Assembly (NCBI GenBank): GCA_027886185.1
Contig: WOAB01000056.1
Location: 12,648,001-12,712,000 of the forward strand
Length of the DNA stretch: 64,000 nt
Direction of reading: 5' to 3'
From: Rheum nobile
Lineage: Eukaryota > Streptophyta > Magnoliopsida > Caryophyllales > Polygonaceae
The notes beneath the pieces were generated by a model. The model saw only the letters and a program-made list of their open reading frames with translations, was not told where the DNA came from and did no database searches. Positions 1 through 13,242 of the stretch are shown here, piece by piece (the stretch's first letter is position 1; each line of letters starts with the position of its first letter). The position numbers and the translations under genes are program-made.

Positions 1-365
1 CACGCTTCTGCCATTCAAATTAGGCTCCGCCTACACAAACCACAAAACCTTGGTTACACGTTATGACCAACAAAACTCAAGATCGGCTCAACCCGACTTC
101 AACAAAACTCAAGATCGGCTCAACCCGACTTCAATAAAACTCAAGATCGGATCAACCCGACTTCCACAAAATCAGGATCGGTTCAACTCGTCTTCAATAA
201 AACCAAGATCGGCTCAAACCGGCACAACTTCAAAAAAATCCAAATCGGGATCTACTCCGCCCATGTCCAACGAACAAACTTCGGCTGTACTCTTTAGCCC
301 TTGGTTTCACAAACTTTCTCCAAGTTGATCTTTCCCATCGGTCGATCAACTTGCATTCCCGGGAA
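1..365 (+). repeat. Partial TRIM unit, internal 3' part
   Basis: End of a unit whose LTR lies outside the window. It contains the leader end, four to five minisatellite copies and a variant polypurine tract (TTGCATTCCCGGGAA) shared only with the next two units. Confidence 0.85.
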
Positions 366-1986
366 TGTTAATAATACAATTAATTAAGTTGTTCTGTTAG
401 TTGTATTTGACTAAGTCTTCCGTGAAGTTCTATCCATTTACTTGATGTTAGTAGTGTAGAGATATTATAGGTTCTTGTTAGCAGTATCTCTCCTAGTTAG
501 TTGAATTATCTTGTATAAGTATGGAAGTCTATCTAATGAAAAGATAATCACTTTCTCTACTTCTATATGGTATCAACCTAAAGATTCTAGGGCACAAAAT
601 CCTCTCTTCTTTTCCATCACAAACACGTACAAACCACTCAATCATGGTTGTTGACTTTGCAACTCAGTTGCCCAACCCACATGAAGCAGTTTGGCAACGA
701 TCCTGATCCTCCTCACAAAATCTCTCACAGAAACACAAATCACAAAACTCAATCATGGCGGCTTAATTCACAATGGGTAGCCCTACACAAAACATGTTTT
801 CACGCTTCCGCCATTCAAATTAGGCTTCGCCTACACAAACCACAAAACCTTGGTTACGCGTTATGACCAACAAAACTCAAGATCGTCTCAAGATCAACTC
901 AACCCGACTTCAACAAAACTCAAGATCGACTCAACCCGACTTCAATAAAACTCAAGATCGGATCAACCCGACTTCCACGAAATCAGGATTGGTTCAACTC
1001 GTCTTCAATAAAACCAAGATCGGCTCAAACTGGCACAACTTCAAAAAAATCCAAAGCGGGATCTACTCCGCCCATGTCCAACGAACAAACTTCGGCTGTA
1101 CTCTTTAGCCCTTGGTTTCACAAACTTTCTCCAAGTTGATCTTTCCCATCGGTCGATCAACTTGCATTCCCGGGAATGTTAATAATACAATTAATTAAGT
1201 TGTTCTGTTAGTTGTATTTGACTAAGTCTTCCGTGAAGTTCTATCCATTTACTTGATGTTAGTAGTGTAGAGATATTATAGGTTCTTGTTAGCAGTATCT
1301 CTCCTAGTTAGTTGAATTATCTTGTATAAGTATGGAAGTCTATCTAATGAAAAGATAATCACTTTCTCTACTTCTATATGGTATCAACCTAAAGATTCTA
1401 GGGCACAAAATCCTCTCTTCTTTTCCATCACAAACACGTACAAACCACTCAATCATGGATGTTGACTTTGCAACTCAGTTGCCCAACCCACATGAACCAG
1501 TTTGGCAACGATCCTGATCCTCCTCACAAAATCTCTCACAGAAACACAAATCACAAAACTCAATCATGGCGGCTTAATTCACAATGAGTAGGCTACACAA
1601 AACATGTTTTCACGCTTCCGCCATTCAAATTAGGCTTCGCATACACAAACCACAAAACCTTGGTTACGCGTTATGACCAACAAAACTCAAGATCGGCTCA
1701 AGATCAACTCAACCCGACTTCAACAAAACTCAAGATCGGCTCAACCCGACTTCAATAAAACTCAAGATCGGATCAACCCGACTTCCACGAAATCAGGATT
1801 GGTTCAACTCGTCTTCAATAAAACCAAGATCGGCTCAAACCGGCACAACTTCAAAAAAATCCAAAGCGGGATCTACTCCGCCCATGTCCAACGAACAAAC
1901 TTCGGATGTACTCTTTAGCCCTTGGTTTCACAAACTTTCTCCAAGTTGATCTTTCCCATCGGTCGATCAACTTGCATTCCCGGGAA
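366..1986 (+). repeat. Pair of nearly identical ~810-bp TRIM units
   Basis: Units 366-1176 (811 bp) and 1177-1986 (810 bp) are longer than the rest because of an extra stretch in the minisatellite. They share private variants: primer site TGGTATCAACC, an ATTATAGG variant in the LTR, and the CATTCCCGGGAA purine tract. They look like a recent single-unit duplication. Confidence 0.85.
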
Positions 1987-4334
1987 TGTTAATAATACAA
2001 TTAATTAAGTTGTTTTGTTAGTTGTATTTGACTAAGTCTTCCGTGAAGTTCTATCCATTTACTTGTTGTTAGTAGTGCAGAGATATTCTAGGTTCTTGTT
2101 AGCAGTATCTCTCCTAGTTAGTTGAATTATCTTGTATAAGTATGGAAGTCTATCTAATGACAAGATAATCACGTTCTCTACTTCTCTATGGTATCAGCCT
2201 AAAGATCTTAAGGCACAAAACACTCTCTTCTTTTCCATCACAAACACGTACAAACCACTCAATCATGGTTGTTGACTTTGCAACTCAGTTGCCCAACCCA
2301 CATGAATTAGTTTGGCAACGATCTTGTTCCTCCTCATAAAATCTCTCACACAAACACAAATCACAAAACTCAATCATGGCGACAGAATTTTAAATAGGTT
2401 GCCCTACACAAAACCTGTTTTTCATGCTTCCGCCATTCAAATTAGGCTCAGCCTACACAAACCACAAAACCTTGGTTACACGTTATGACCAACAAAACTC
2501 AAGATCAGCACAACACGGCTTCAACAAAACTCAAGATCGGCTAAACCCGACTTCAACAAAACTCAAGATCGGATCAACACGACTTCTCGGTTCAATCCGT
2601 TTTCTACAAAACCAAGATCGGCTCAAACCGGTGCGACTTCAACAAAATCCAAAGCGGGATCTACTCTGCCCATGTCCAACGAACAAACTTCGGCTATACT
2701 CTTTAGCCCTTGGTTTCACAAACTTTTTCCAAGTTGATTTTTTCCATCGGTCGATCAACTTGCGGGGAAATGTTAATAATACAATTAATTAAGTTGTTCT
2801 GTTAGTGGTATTTGACTAAGTCTTCCATGAAGTTCTATCCATTTACTTGTTGTTAGTAGTGCATAGATATTCTAGGTTCTTGTTAGCAGTATCTCTTCTA
2901 GTTAGTTGAATTATCTTGTATAAGTATGGAAGTCTATCTAATGAAAAGATAATCACTTCATCTACTTCTATATGATATCAGCCTAAAGATCTTAGGGCAC
3001 ACAACTTTCTTCTTTTCCATCACAAACACGTACAAACCACTCAATCATGGCTGCTGACTTTGCAACTCAGTTGTCGAACCCACATGAATCAGTTTGGCAA
3101 CGATCTTGTTCCTCCTCATAAAATCTCTCAAACAAACACAAATCACAAAACTCAATCATGGCGGCAGAATTTTCAATAGGTAGCCCTACACAAAACATGC
3201 TTTTCACGCTTCCGCCACAAATTAGGCTCCGCCTACACAAACTAGAAAACCTCGGTTACACGTTATGACCAATAAAACTCAAGATCAGCTCAACACGGCT
3301 TCAACAATACTCAAGATCGGCTCAACGCGACTTCAACAAAACTCAAGATCGGATCAACACGACTTCCGGTTCAACCCGTTTTCAACAAAACCAAGATCGG
3401 CTCAAACCGGCGCGACTTCAACAAAATCCAAAGCGGGATCTACTCCGCTCATGTCCAACAAACAAACTTCGGCTATACTCTTTAAGCCCTTGGTTTCACA
3501 AACTTTCTCCATGTTGATTTTTTCCCATCGGTCGATCAACTTGCGGGAGAATGTTAATAATACAACTAATTAAGTTATTCTATTAGTTATATTTGACTAA
3601 GTCTTCCGTGAAGTTCTATCCATTTACTTGTTGTTAGTAGTGCAGAGATATTCTAGGTTCTTATTAGCAGTATCTCTCCTAGTTAGATGAATTATCTTGT
3701 ATAAGTATGGAAGTCTATCTAATGAAAAGATAATCACTTTTTCTACATCTATATGGTATCAGCCTAAAGATCTTAGGGCACAAAACACTCTTTTCTTTTT
3801 CATCACAAACACATACAAACCACTCAATCAAGGTTGCGGACTTTGCAACTAAGTTGTCCAACCCACCTGAATCAGTTTGGCAACGATCTTGATCCTCCTC
3901 ATAAAATCTCTCACACAAACACAAATCACAAAACTCAATCATGGCAGCAGAATTTTCATTAGGTAGCCCTACACAAAACCTGTTTTTCACACTTTCGTCA
4001 TTCAAATTAGGCTACGCCTACACAAACCACAAACCTTGGTTACACGTTATGACCAAGAAAACTCAAGATCGGCTCAACACGGCTTGAACAAAACTCAAGA
4101 TTGCCTCAACCCGACTTCAACAAAACTCAAGATCGAATCAACACGACTTCCCGGTTCAACCCGTTTTCAATAAAACCAAGATCGACTCAAATCGGCGTGA
4201 CTTCAACAAAATCCAAAGCGGGATCTACTCCGCCCATGTCCAACGAACAAACTTCGGCTATACTCTTTAGCCCTTGGTTTCACAAACTTTCTCCAAGTTG
4301 ATTTTTTCCATCGGTCGATCAACTTGCGGGGGAA
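1987..4334 (+). repeat. Three-unit higher-order repeat, copy 1
   Basis: Three TRIM units (starts 1987, 2771, 3552; total 2348 bp). Position-specific variants recur in the next block. Unit 1 has GTTCTCTACTTCTCTATGG and GAATTAGTTTGG. Unit 2 has AGTGGTATTT just after the LTR start and a GGGGAAATG or AGGGAAATG purine tract. Unit 3 has CTACATCT, TTTTTCATCAC and CACCTGAATCAG. Confidence 0.75.
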
Positions 4335-6685
4335 TGTTAATATTACAATTAATTAAGTTGTTCTGTTAGTTTTATTTGACTAAGTCTTCCGTGTAGTTCT
4401 ATCCATTTACTTGTTGTTAGTAGTACAGAGATATTCTAGGTTCTTGTTAGCAGTATGTCTCCTAGTTAGTTGAATTTTCTTGTATAAGTATGGAAGTCTA
4501 TCTTATGAAAAGATAATCATGTTCTCTACTTCTCTATGGTATCAGCTTAAAGATCTTAGGGCACAAAACTCTCTCTTCTTTTCCATCACAAACACGTATA
4601 AACCATCAATCATGGATGCTGACTTTGCAACTCAGTTGCCCAACCCACATGAATTAGTTTGGCAACGATCTTGTTCCTCCTCATAAAATCTCTCACACAA
4701 ACACAAATCACAAAACTCAATCATGGCGGCAGAATTTTCAATAGGTAGCCCTACACAAAACCTGTTTTTCACGCTTTCGCCATTCAAATTAGGCTCCGCC
4801 TACACAAACCACAAAACCTTGGTTACACGTTATGACCAACAAAACTCAAGATCGGCACAACACGGCTTCAACAAAACTCAAGATCGGCTCAACCCGACTT
4901 TAACAAAACTCAAGATCGGATCAACACGACTTCCCGGTTCAACCCGTTTTCAACAAAACCAAGATCGGCTCAAACCGGCGCGACTTCAACAAAATCCAAA
5001 GCAGGATCTACTCCGCCCATGTCCAACGAACAAACTTCGGCTATACTCTTTAGCCCTTGGTTTCACAAACTTTCTCCAAGTTGATTTTTTCCATCGGTCG
5101 ATCAACTTGCAGGGAAATGTTAATAATACAATTAATTAAGTTGTTCTGTTAGTGGTATTTTACTAAGTCTTCCGTGAAGTTCTATCCATTTACTTGTTGT
5201 TAGTAGTGTAGAGATATTCTAGGTTCTTGTTAGTAGTATCTCTTCTAGTTAGTTGAATTATCTTGTATAAGTATGGAAGTCTATCTAATGAAAAGATAAT
5301 CACTTTCTCTACTTCTATATGGTATCAGCCTAAAGATCTTAGGGCATAAAACTCTCTCTTCTTTTCCATCACAAACACGTACAAACCACTCAATCATGGC
5401 TGCTTACTTTGCAACTCAGTTGTCCAACCCACATGAATCAATTTGGCAACGATCTTGTTACTTCTCATAAAATCTCTCACACAAACACAAATCACAAAAC
5501 TCAATAATGGCGGCAAAATTTTCAATAGGTAGCCCTACACAAAACATGTTTTTCACGCTTCCGCCATTCAAATTAGGCTCCGCCTATACAAACCACAAAA
5601 CCTCGGTTACACGTTATGACCAACAAAACTCAAGATCAGCTCAACACGGCTTCAACAAAACTCAAGATCGGCTCAACCCGACTTCAACAAAACTCAAGAT
5701 CGGATCAACACGACTTCCCGGTTCAACCCGTTTTCAACAAAACCAAGATCGGCTCAAACCGGGGCGACTTCAGCAAAATCCAAAGCGGGATCTACTCCGC
5801 TCATGTCCAACGAACAAACTTCGGCTATACACTTTAAGCCACTGGTTTCACAAACTTTCTCCAAGTTGATTTTTTCCCATCGGTCGATCAACTTGCGGGA
5901 GAATGTTACTAATACAACTAATTAAGTTATTCTATTAGTTGTATTTGACTAATTCTTCCGTGAAGTCTATCCATTTACTTGTTGTTAGTAGTGCATAGAT
6001 ATTCTAGGTTCTAATTAGCAGTATCTCTCCTAGTTAGTTGAATTATCTTGTATAAGTATGGAAGTCTATCTAATGAAAAGATAATCACTTTCTCTACATC
6101 TCTATGGTATCAACCTAAAGATCTTAGGGCACAAAACACTCTCTTCTTTTTCATCACAAACACGTACAAACCATTCAATCATGGTTGCTGACTTTGCAAC
6201 TCAGTTGTCCAACCCACCTGAATCAGTTTGGCAACGATCTTGATCCTTCTCATAAAATCTCTCACACAAACACAAATCACAAAACTCAATCATGGCAGCA
6301 GAATTTTCATTAGGTAGCCCTACACAAAACCTGTTTTTCACACTTCCGCCATTCAAATTAGGCTACGCCTACACAAACCACAAACCTTGGTTACACGTTA
6401 TGACCAACAAAACTCAATATCGGCTCAACACGGCTTCAACAAAACTCAAGATCGACTCGACACGGCTTCAACAAAACTCAAGATCGGCTCAACACGACTT
6501 CCCAGTTCAACCCATTTTCAACAAAACCGAGTTCGGCTCAAACTGGCGTGACTTCAACAAAAGCCAAAGCGGGATCTACTCCGCCCATGTCCAACGAACA
6601 AACTTCGGCTATACTCTTTAGCCCTTGGTTTCACAAACTTTCTCCAAGTTGATTTTTCCCATCAGTCGACCAACTTGCGGGGGAA
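4335..6685 (+). repeat. Three-unit higher-order repeat, copy 2
   Basis: Units start at 4335, 5118 and 5904 (total 2351 bp). Each matches the unit three places upstream (1987, 2771, 3552) better than its neighbours at the diagnostic variants listed for copy 1, so the period is about 2.35 kb. Confidence 0.75.
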
Positions 6686-7596
6686 TGTTAATAATACAAT
6701 TATATAAGTTGTTCCGTTAGTTGTATTTAACTAAGTCTTCCGTGAAGTTCTATCCATTTACTTGTTGTTAGTAGTGCAGTTATATTCTAGGTTCTTGTTA
6801 GCAGTATCTCTCCTAGTTAGTTGAATTATCTTGTATAAGTATGGAAGTCTATCTAATGAAAATATAATCACTTTCTCTACTTCTATATGGTATCCGCCTA
6901 AAGATCTTAGGGCATAAAACTCTCTCTTCTTTTCCATCACAAACACGTACAAACCACTCAATCATGGCTGCTGACTTTGCAACTCAGTTGCCCAACCCAC
7001 ATGAATTAGTTTGGCAACGATCTTGATCCTCCTCATAAAATCTCTCACACAAACACAAATAAGAAAACTAAATCATGGCGACAGAATTTCCAATAGGTAG
7101 CCCTACAAAAAACCAGTTTTTCACGCTTCCGCCATTCAAATTAGGCTCCGCCTACACAAACCACAAAACCTTGGTTACACGTTATGACCAATAAAACTCA
7201 AGATCGGCTCAACACGGCTTCAACAAAACTCAAGATCGGCTCAACCCGACTTCAACAAAACTCAAGATGGGATCAACACGCCTTCCGGGTTCAACCCGTT
7301 TTCAACAAAACCAAGATCGACTCAAACCGGCGCGACTTCAACAAAATCCAAAGCGGGATCTACTCCTCCCATGTCCAACGAACAAACTTCGGCTATACTC
7401 TTTAGCCCTTGGTTTCACAAACTTTCTCCAAGTTGAACTTTCCCATCGGTCGATCAACTTGCGGGGGAATGTTAATAATACAATTAATTAAGTTGTTCTG
7501 TTAGTTGTATTTGACTAAGTCTTCCGTGAAGTTCTATCCATTTACTTGTTGTTAGTAGTGCAGAGATATTCTAGGTTCTTGTTAGCAGTATCTCTT
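6686..7596 (+). repeat. Beginning of a third repeat block, truncated
   Basis: One full unit (6686-7469) plus the first 127 bp of the LTR starting at 7470. The array then stops inside the LTR (GTTAGCAGTATCTCTT) and joins the leader of Ty3 element A. Confidence 0.75.
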
Positions 7597-8435
7597 CAGA
7601 GCCCAACAGTCTTGTAAGTCACGAACTCAAGTTTACATCTTGTTCACGAATTTTTTTTCTTGCCCCCATCGTTTCCTTTACTGAGATATCGCGAGAAAAA
7701 CCATAAAAATTAAATCTTTGCTCACCTTCGGTTTCTACAAGATAATACCTTGGCCAAATTTATTTTTTCTTGTTCCCTAAGTTTTGATGTGTTAGGTAAT
7801 TTGTTATCTTGCATGTTAGAATATTTTGTTTCCTTATTTCATGCATGGATAGAGCTTCCTTGTTTGCTAGATATTACTTTTTAGGTTGTTAACCAAATTT
7901 CATAATATAAGATATCATCAAATCTTATCTTCTTTCTCCTCTATCTCTAAAGATAACACTTGTGATATTCTTGTTACTTAGACCTTTTTATTTTATTTCC
8001 TTTTGTAAATCCGAAAAGATCAAAAGATAAGATCTCGGATATTATAAAATAAAAAAATATATATCGAAAAGATATTCAAAAAAAAAAAGTTTCCAAAGTT
8101 AGGTAAAGCCAAAATAAGGCAACCCTAACTCTTCACCGTGGTCTAAGCTCACTTCTTTATCTCTCCACCGTCTAGGTAAGCTTCCTAGAAGGTGATTTCT
8201 TGCTACTCGGTTGCTTTGTTTATGTTTGTTTTAGGGTTTCAATTTGTTCTTGCTTGTTTGATTGCAACTTGCTTGATACACCATCTCTTGTCAAGCCAAG
8301 CCGCCCTCACGGCAAGCCAAACAAGTCCTACCTACGTGAACTTTGTGACTTGACTAGTGATTTGTTTGGTTGTTGGTCTTCGTTGTCGTTTGGTTCGTTT
8401 TTACTCCCATGTATGGCCGTCTTGTTATAGGTACC
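7597..8435 (+). other. 5' leader of Ty3 element A
   Basis: About 840 bp of AT-rich untranslated DNA between the primer-site remnant and the gag ATG at 8436. It has T-rich stretches and no convincing coding region. The leader probably carried packaging signals, which is an inference from position. Confidence 0.6.
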
Positions 8436-9244
8436 ATGCCGATTGGACACAGTGAAGGCAAACACGACGTTGACAACCCAAACCAAGACCAACCGCCGCT
8501 GGCTCTACCCCAAGACCCACGCGTTCAAGACCCCCCACAACAAGATCCAATCTTGGAGTTGTCCGAGGAGCAACGAGAGATCCAAGCTCTTCGCCAAGAG
8601 AACGCAGCATACAAATCCAGAGAACGCGCAGCACAACTCGTGCCTACTCCAACTCCACTGAGTGCTATGGACGCGCCGCCTCCACCTGGAGCCACCGACG
8701 CGGGTCCCTCAAAGACGAGAGTAGACAAAGGTAAAGGAGTTATGCCGTCCTCTTCTCAACATCAACCACAACTCAACAGAATGCAGAGTGTCATTGAGAG
8801 CCACCAAGGCTTCGTTCCCAAGACGGATCGCTACGTGCCTAGAGCCACACCCGCTGGCTACGACACCGACTCCAACCGGGACGCCGACGACTCTCGAGGT
8901 GAGTTCTCTGAACCATACAACTTTGATGATAGGTATGCCTCTCGGAGAACCCAACTCCGTGTTCCAGACTCCACACCACGCGATAGCCGATGTCGTCAAG
9001 CCGCTCCAGTCGACGCGACGCCGAGAAGACCCAGCCGCCGCGACAGTGGACCTACACGACGCGATGATCACTTGAGGACACCACCTACACAACAAAGGAG
9101 CCATGATGTGCGCGATCACCTTCGACACCAGAGTGTTTGGACGCCGTGCTACGGCTCGGATGGCTACGCGTCAATCACACCCATTGTCCAAGACGACTTC
9201 GACGAATATGACGACGAAGAAATTGAGGACTCGGGTATGGTCAA
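8436..9244 (+). pseudogene. Element A gag, 5' part, interrupted by element B
   Basis: The reading frame starts at ATG 8436 (MPIGHSEGKH...) and runs to the insertion point at 9244. Early residues are acidic and proline-rich with a coiled-coil-like segment (LSEEQREIQALRQENAAYK). Later residues are rich in Arg, Asp and Pro. This is typical of the low-complexity N-terminal part of gag in plant chromoviruses. The frame is cut after GMVN by the LTR of element B, and the rest of gag resumes at 16643. The upstream part of this open frame (8370-8435) lacks a clear function and is probably leader. Confidence 0.7.
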
Positions 9245-10505
9245 TGATACGCCGTATTCTGTATGGCGTAGTTAGAGATTATTAGCAGATTTATAGGAGA
9301 CTTTGGCGGGGTTTTGGAGCTAAGTTGATGGTTGTGGTGCGGAGCTACATTGTGGATGATTTGGAAGCACTTACGCGTTGAAGACGAAGCTCGAAGCTAT
9401 GTAGAAGAGCTGGTGATAAGAAGACAAAAGCTTTTGGAGTGAAGACCGCGAGGTGGGGCGATGTACCGCGATCGCCGTTATTCTCCAGTCCAACAAAAGC
9501 TGCTGGAGCACAAACCGCAATCCCCCGCGATCGCGGTTGGTCGCGGTTTTGCCGCGCGACTGAACAACTCCCGATTTTCCTTTCTGCTTGGCCGTTTCGT
9601 TTTGCTGAGTTAATTGGTAATTAAATGGGCTCGTATTAGGTTTAGAAAGAACCACGTCCAGACTGAGCAGCCATTCGATCTTCCTTTGTTTTTTTTCTCA
9701 AGAACATAATTAGTTTTCCTTTGTTTTTCTTTTGGATTTGGAATTGTGTGAAGAACATGAATCAGAACTAATTTCCTGTTTTACCTAGCGTGGAAGCACA
9801 AGGTTGACTTGGTTGTAAGGTTTATTTCTCTTGTTCATCCCTTTGGATTTGGTATTGATTTCCTTGAGCATATTTCTATTACTATCTATTTTGCTAGATT
9901 GATCACCTAGTCTAAATCTATAGTAATTTAGGTGCTAGATTTGGGATAGACGGTGGAATCCCTAATCATAGGTAGCAAACACAATTGCATGAAATTGGTA
10001 AATTGAGTTCAATTGTGAAAAGGAAATTGATTTGCATGACATACTTGCGGTGTTGAGTCTTGTTTGCAATCCATTAATCTTATACTCTATGCTATTGATT
10101 GAACCAACTTAGGAGGTCTTCTAGGTTATCAATTAGTAAGTGTTAGCAAGACCGGTTGGCTTGCTAATATAAAAAGATCAGAATTGGAACAAATCCATAG
10201 GATAAATATGAACATGAGAAGAATCTATGATCAACTTGGTTAACCTTTGTGTGGAAACTTGCTAGGTGAAGCTCCCTTTCTTCATATTTGCTTAAACTTG
10301 ATTCAGTGTTGTTTTATTTGAGTAGTTTTAGTAGAAAACCAAATCCCCCCCCCCCCCCCCCATTTGTCCTTTTAAGTTGATAAATTAGTAATTGTATTGA
10401 AATTGACGTGTTAACTCCCTTGGGTTCGACTCCTTACTTGCATGCTATACTCTAGTTGTAATTTAGGATTACTTTGATAGCACGCACGACTGAAAAACGC
10501 TATCA
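9245..10505 (+). repeat. 5' LTR of element B
   Basis: TG...CA-bounded LTR of 1261 bp. It opens with a hairpin (stem TACGCCGTA/TATGGCGTA, loop TTCTG, 9248-9270). It carries two GC-rich palindromic blocks (9445-9480 and 9512-9558) built on the word ACCGCGATCGCGGT. A run of 17 C lies at 10345-10361. Confidence 0.93.
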
Positions 10506-10509
10506 AATT

Positions 10510-10527
10510 TTGCGCCGTTGCCGGGGA
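10510..10527 (+). promoter_or_regulatory. Primer binding site of element B
   Basis: TTGCGCCGTTGCCGGGGA starts five bases after the LTR end and differs by one base from TGGCGCCGTTGCCGGGG of element E. It is the usual site of Athila-like elements. The tRNA is probably Asp, an assignment from memory of the family. Confidence 0.8.
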
Positions 10528-10590
10528 GTTGATAATCGTTCTTTCTCTTTGTAATTGTTTGTTTATCAACTTTTGGTGTGAACCATTTGT

Positions 10591-13242
10591 ATGGTTCACA
10601 CCCGTGCTACTGATTCTCCTATTCTTGATTGTGATCCAGAAATTGAGCGGACATTTTTAAGGAATCGAAGAGCAACCCGTGAACTTCTGAACCAAACAGA
10701 GATGGCTGATAGAACTTTGAGACAGCTAACCGCCCCGAACTTGGAGCAATAACCTTTGGCTATAACCATTCCTGAGTTAGCTGAAGGAGTGAATTTTGAG
10801 TTGAAAGCAGGATTGATCCATGAGTTACCTCATTTCCATGGACTTGCTGGAGAAGACCCGAACAAGCACTTAGCGCAATTTCATGCGGTATGTTCTAGCA
10901 TGAAGCCAAGAGGTGTCACTGCTGACACCATCATGTTGAGAGCATTTGGATTCACTTTGAAGGATTCTGCAAACGATTGGCTCTACTACCTTGCCCCGGG
11001 AAGTATCACGACATGGGCCGAAATGAAGAAAGCTTTTCTTGAGAAATACTTCCCGGCCACAAAGCTGAATAGTTTAAAGAGAGCCATTGCTACTATTGAA
11101 CAACAAGGAGGTGAAAGCTTATATGAGTACTACGAGAGATTCAAGCGGTTATGTGCAAGTTGCCCATATCATGGGTACAGTGATCAGGATCTCATCCTCT
11201 ACTTGTTCAATGGTCTCTCGGATGAGGAGCGTAGAATGGTGAATGCCGCTTGTGGAGGTAATATTCTGAACAAAACTCCTCCCCAAGCTTTTGAGATGTT
11301 TCAAGAGTTATCTGAAGGCTCAAGGCAATTTAGCAAGAGAGAGAGTCTCAAGGCTGTGGGTTCCTCGTCCAAGATTGAATCCGATGTGAATGAGCTGAAG
11401 GAAATGATGAAGTGCTTTATGCTGAATGGCACTCCATCTCAAGCCAGACCATGTGGAATTTGTAATGAAGTGGGACATCTAAATGATCTATGCCCAACAC
11501 TTCAGGAGTCAAATGCTGAGGTGAACGTTGTAGGAGGATGGCAACCAAGACCAAAGTATGATCCATTCTCTAACACCTACAACCCAGGATATAGAGATCA
11601 TCCAAATCTCAGGTGGAGTAACCAGCAAAATGTTCAGAATCCTCACCTCTTGCAACCACAACAGCAACCGATGCCACAATACAACCCTAGACAAACCATG
11701 TCAGCTGAAGACATGATCAAGTCATTGGCTCAGTCGGTTATGCAGAAGGATGCTGAAACAAAGTCATCCATCCAGAATCTTGAGAAGCAAGTGGCACAAA
11801 TTGCTCAAGCTGTGAGTAATCTAGAGGCCCGTGATTCGGGAAAATTACCGTCACAAACGGTGGTCAACCCGAGGGAGAATGTGAGTGCAGTTACCTTGAG
11901 GAGTGGAAAGCAGCTGAACATAAGCCCTATTGGTGAACAGGGTGAATTGCAAGACAGTTCTGCAGAGTGTGAAAAAAGAAAACCGCGATCCACCGCGCCC
12001 TACCGCGATCGTTGTTTTGACGATGAAGATCCACTGGATTCTGCAGAAGAGAGTCTGCAAGTAAAACCGCGACCCGAGGCGATCGCTGCCGACCGCGGTT
12101 ATACCCCAGAGAGTTATGTAGAAAATTCAGCTTCAGAACCGCGATCGCCGTCACCCGCCCTCACTCGCGGTTTGGACCAAGATCCTTCTGATGATTATGT
12201 TCGTCCGAGCTTTCCACCTCTATGCTCTCAGAAGCCGGTCCCGCCTTTCCCTGAGGCGTTGAAGGAGACTAGAAGACCGGATAATGACAAGGAGATATTC
12301 GAGACCTTCAGTAAGTGTGAGGTAAACATTCCTTTGCTTAAACTGGTTAAGAATATTCCTAGGTTTGCTAAGTTCTTGAAAGAAATCTGCACTATTAAAA
12401 GGAATAAAAAATTGAAAGGGAAACAAAAGGTCAAAGTTAGTGAGCATGTGTCTGCGGTGTTTCAAAGGCAAATGCCTAAAAAGTGTGGTGATCCAGGCAT
12501 GTTTAGCATTCCATGTGTGATAGGTGATACAAAAATTGAAAGAGCTATGCTTGATCTTGGTGCATCTATCAATGTTTTGCCTTTCTCCTTGTATGAATCC
12601 CTAGGACTAGGACCTTTGCATGAGACCTGAATTGTTGTTCAACTAGCTGATAGGTCCAATGTGTATCCGAAGGGAGTAATTGAAGATGTACTTGTCATGG
12701 TCGGTGATTTGATATTTCCTGCTGATTTTTTCGTGTTGGATATGGAACATGACAAGCATGCGGCACCTATAATGTTAGGAAGACCTTTCATGAAAACAGC
12801 TCAAACAAAAATTGATGTGAATAGTGGAACACTTACAATGGAATTTGATGGGGAGAAAGTGCAATACAACATATATGATGCTATGAAATATCCCATTGAT
12901 GATCATTCCTTGTGTTCTATTGATGTGATTGAGCCTTTAGTTCAAGATGTGTTTGATATTACTTGCTGTGATGAGTTGCGATCTATTATAGAGAATGATG
13001 TAGTGGATCCACATGCAAAATTGTCTTTGTCCACTAACATGCAGGTAGTCTTGGTTCATTTGAATACTGAAGGTGGGGCGATGTCCGAAGCACAGGTTCA
13101 GCTGCATTCTGCAGCCAAAACCTGTGCAGGCCCCATGGAACTAATAGTGCCGAGCGAGAAGCTCCTATCTCCTATTGTGCAGGCCCCAGAAGTTGAGTTG
13201 AAACCCCCCCGATCAATCCAAGTATGGGGGGGAGGCAACTAA
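10591..13242 (+). pseudogene. Element B gag-protease with two in-frame stops
   Basis: The frame starts at ATG 10591 (MVHTRATDSP...), the same start as in element E. An in-frame TAA lies at 10750 and an in-frame TGA at 12628. In order: N-terminal gag, retrotransposon gag domain (PGSITTWAEMKKAFLEKYF, then YEYYERFKRL), zinc knuckle CGICNEVGHLNDLC near 11455, a coiled coil (IQNLEKQVAQIAQAVSNLEA), a variable segment carrying the GC-rich palindromes (11981-12173), a conserved stretch before the protease, and retropepsin motif LDLGASINVLP near 12550. The frame passes the protease to VQAPEVELKPP, where element E continues into RT. Here it ends in unrelated sequence. Confidence 0.88.

Larger units (their letters stand above)
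1..7596 (+). mobile_element. Tandem array of TRIM-like miniature LTR retroelement, left part
   Basis: Head-to-tail units of about 782-811 bp. LTRs start (TGTTAATAAT...) at 366, 1177, 1987, 2771, 3552, 4335, 5118, 5904, 6686 and 7470. Each unit is a ~204-bp LTR, a degraded primer site (TGGTATCAGCC-like), a leader with a short ATG reading frame (MAADFATQLPNPHE...), a second short frame, a 31-32 bp minisatellite and a polypurine tract (CTTGCGGGGGAA) directly before the next LTR. No protease, integrase or reverse transcriptase is present, so the element is non-autonomous. The ~1 kb size of LTR-internal-LTR fits TRIM elements, and the primer-site type is that of Ty1/copia. The array begins left of the window and is cut at 7596/7597. 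The overlapping 70-140 codon frames are products of the repeat, not genes. Confidence 0.9.

Noticed and set aside
366..569. Cassandra-type TRIM with 5S RNA in the LTR
   Set aside because: No 5S rRNA-like internal promoter boxes were recognised in the LTR.
50..7491. Dozens of 70-140 codon ORFs in the tandem array
   Set aside because: They recur once per unit in overlapping frames, shift with minisatellite copy number and run into the LTR. They reflect repeat composition, not genes.
8425..9128. Minus-strand ORFs opposite element A gag
   Set aside because: Shadow frames of a GC-rich, Arg/Pro-rich coding region.
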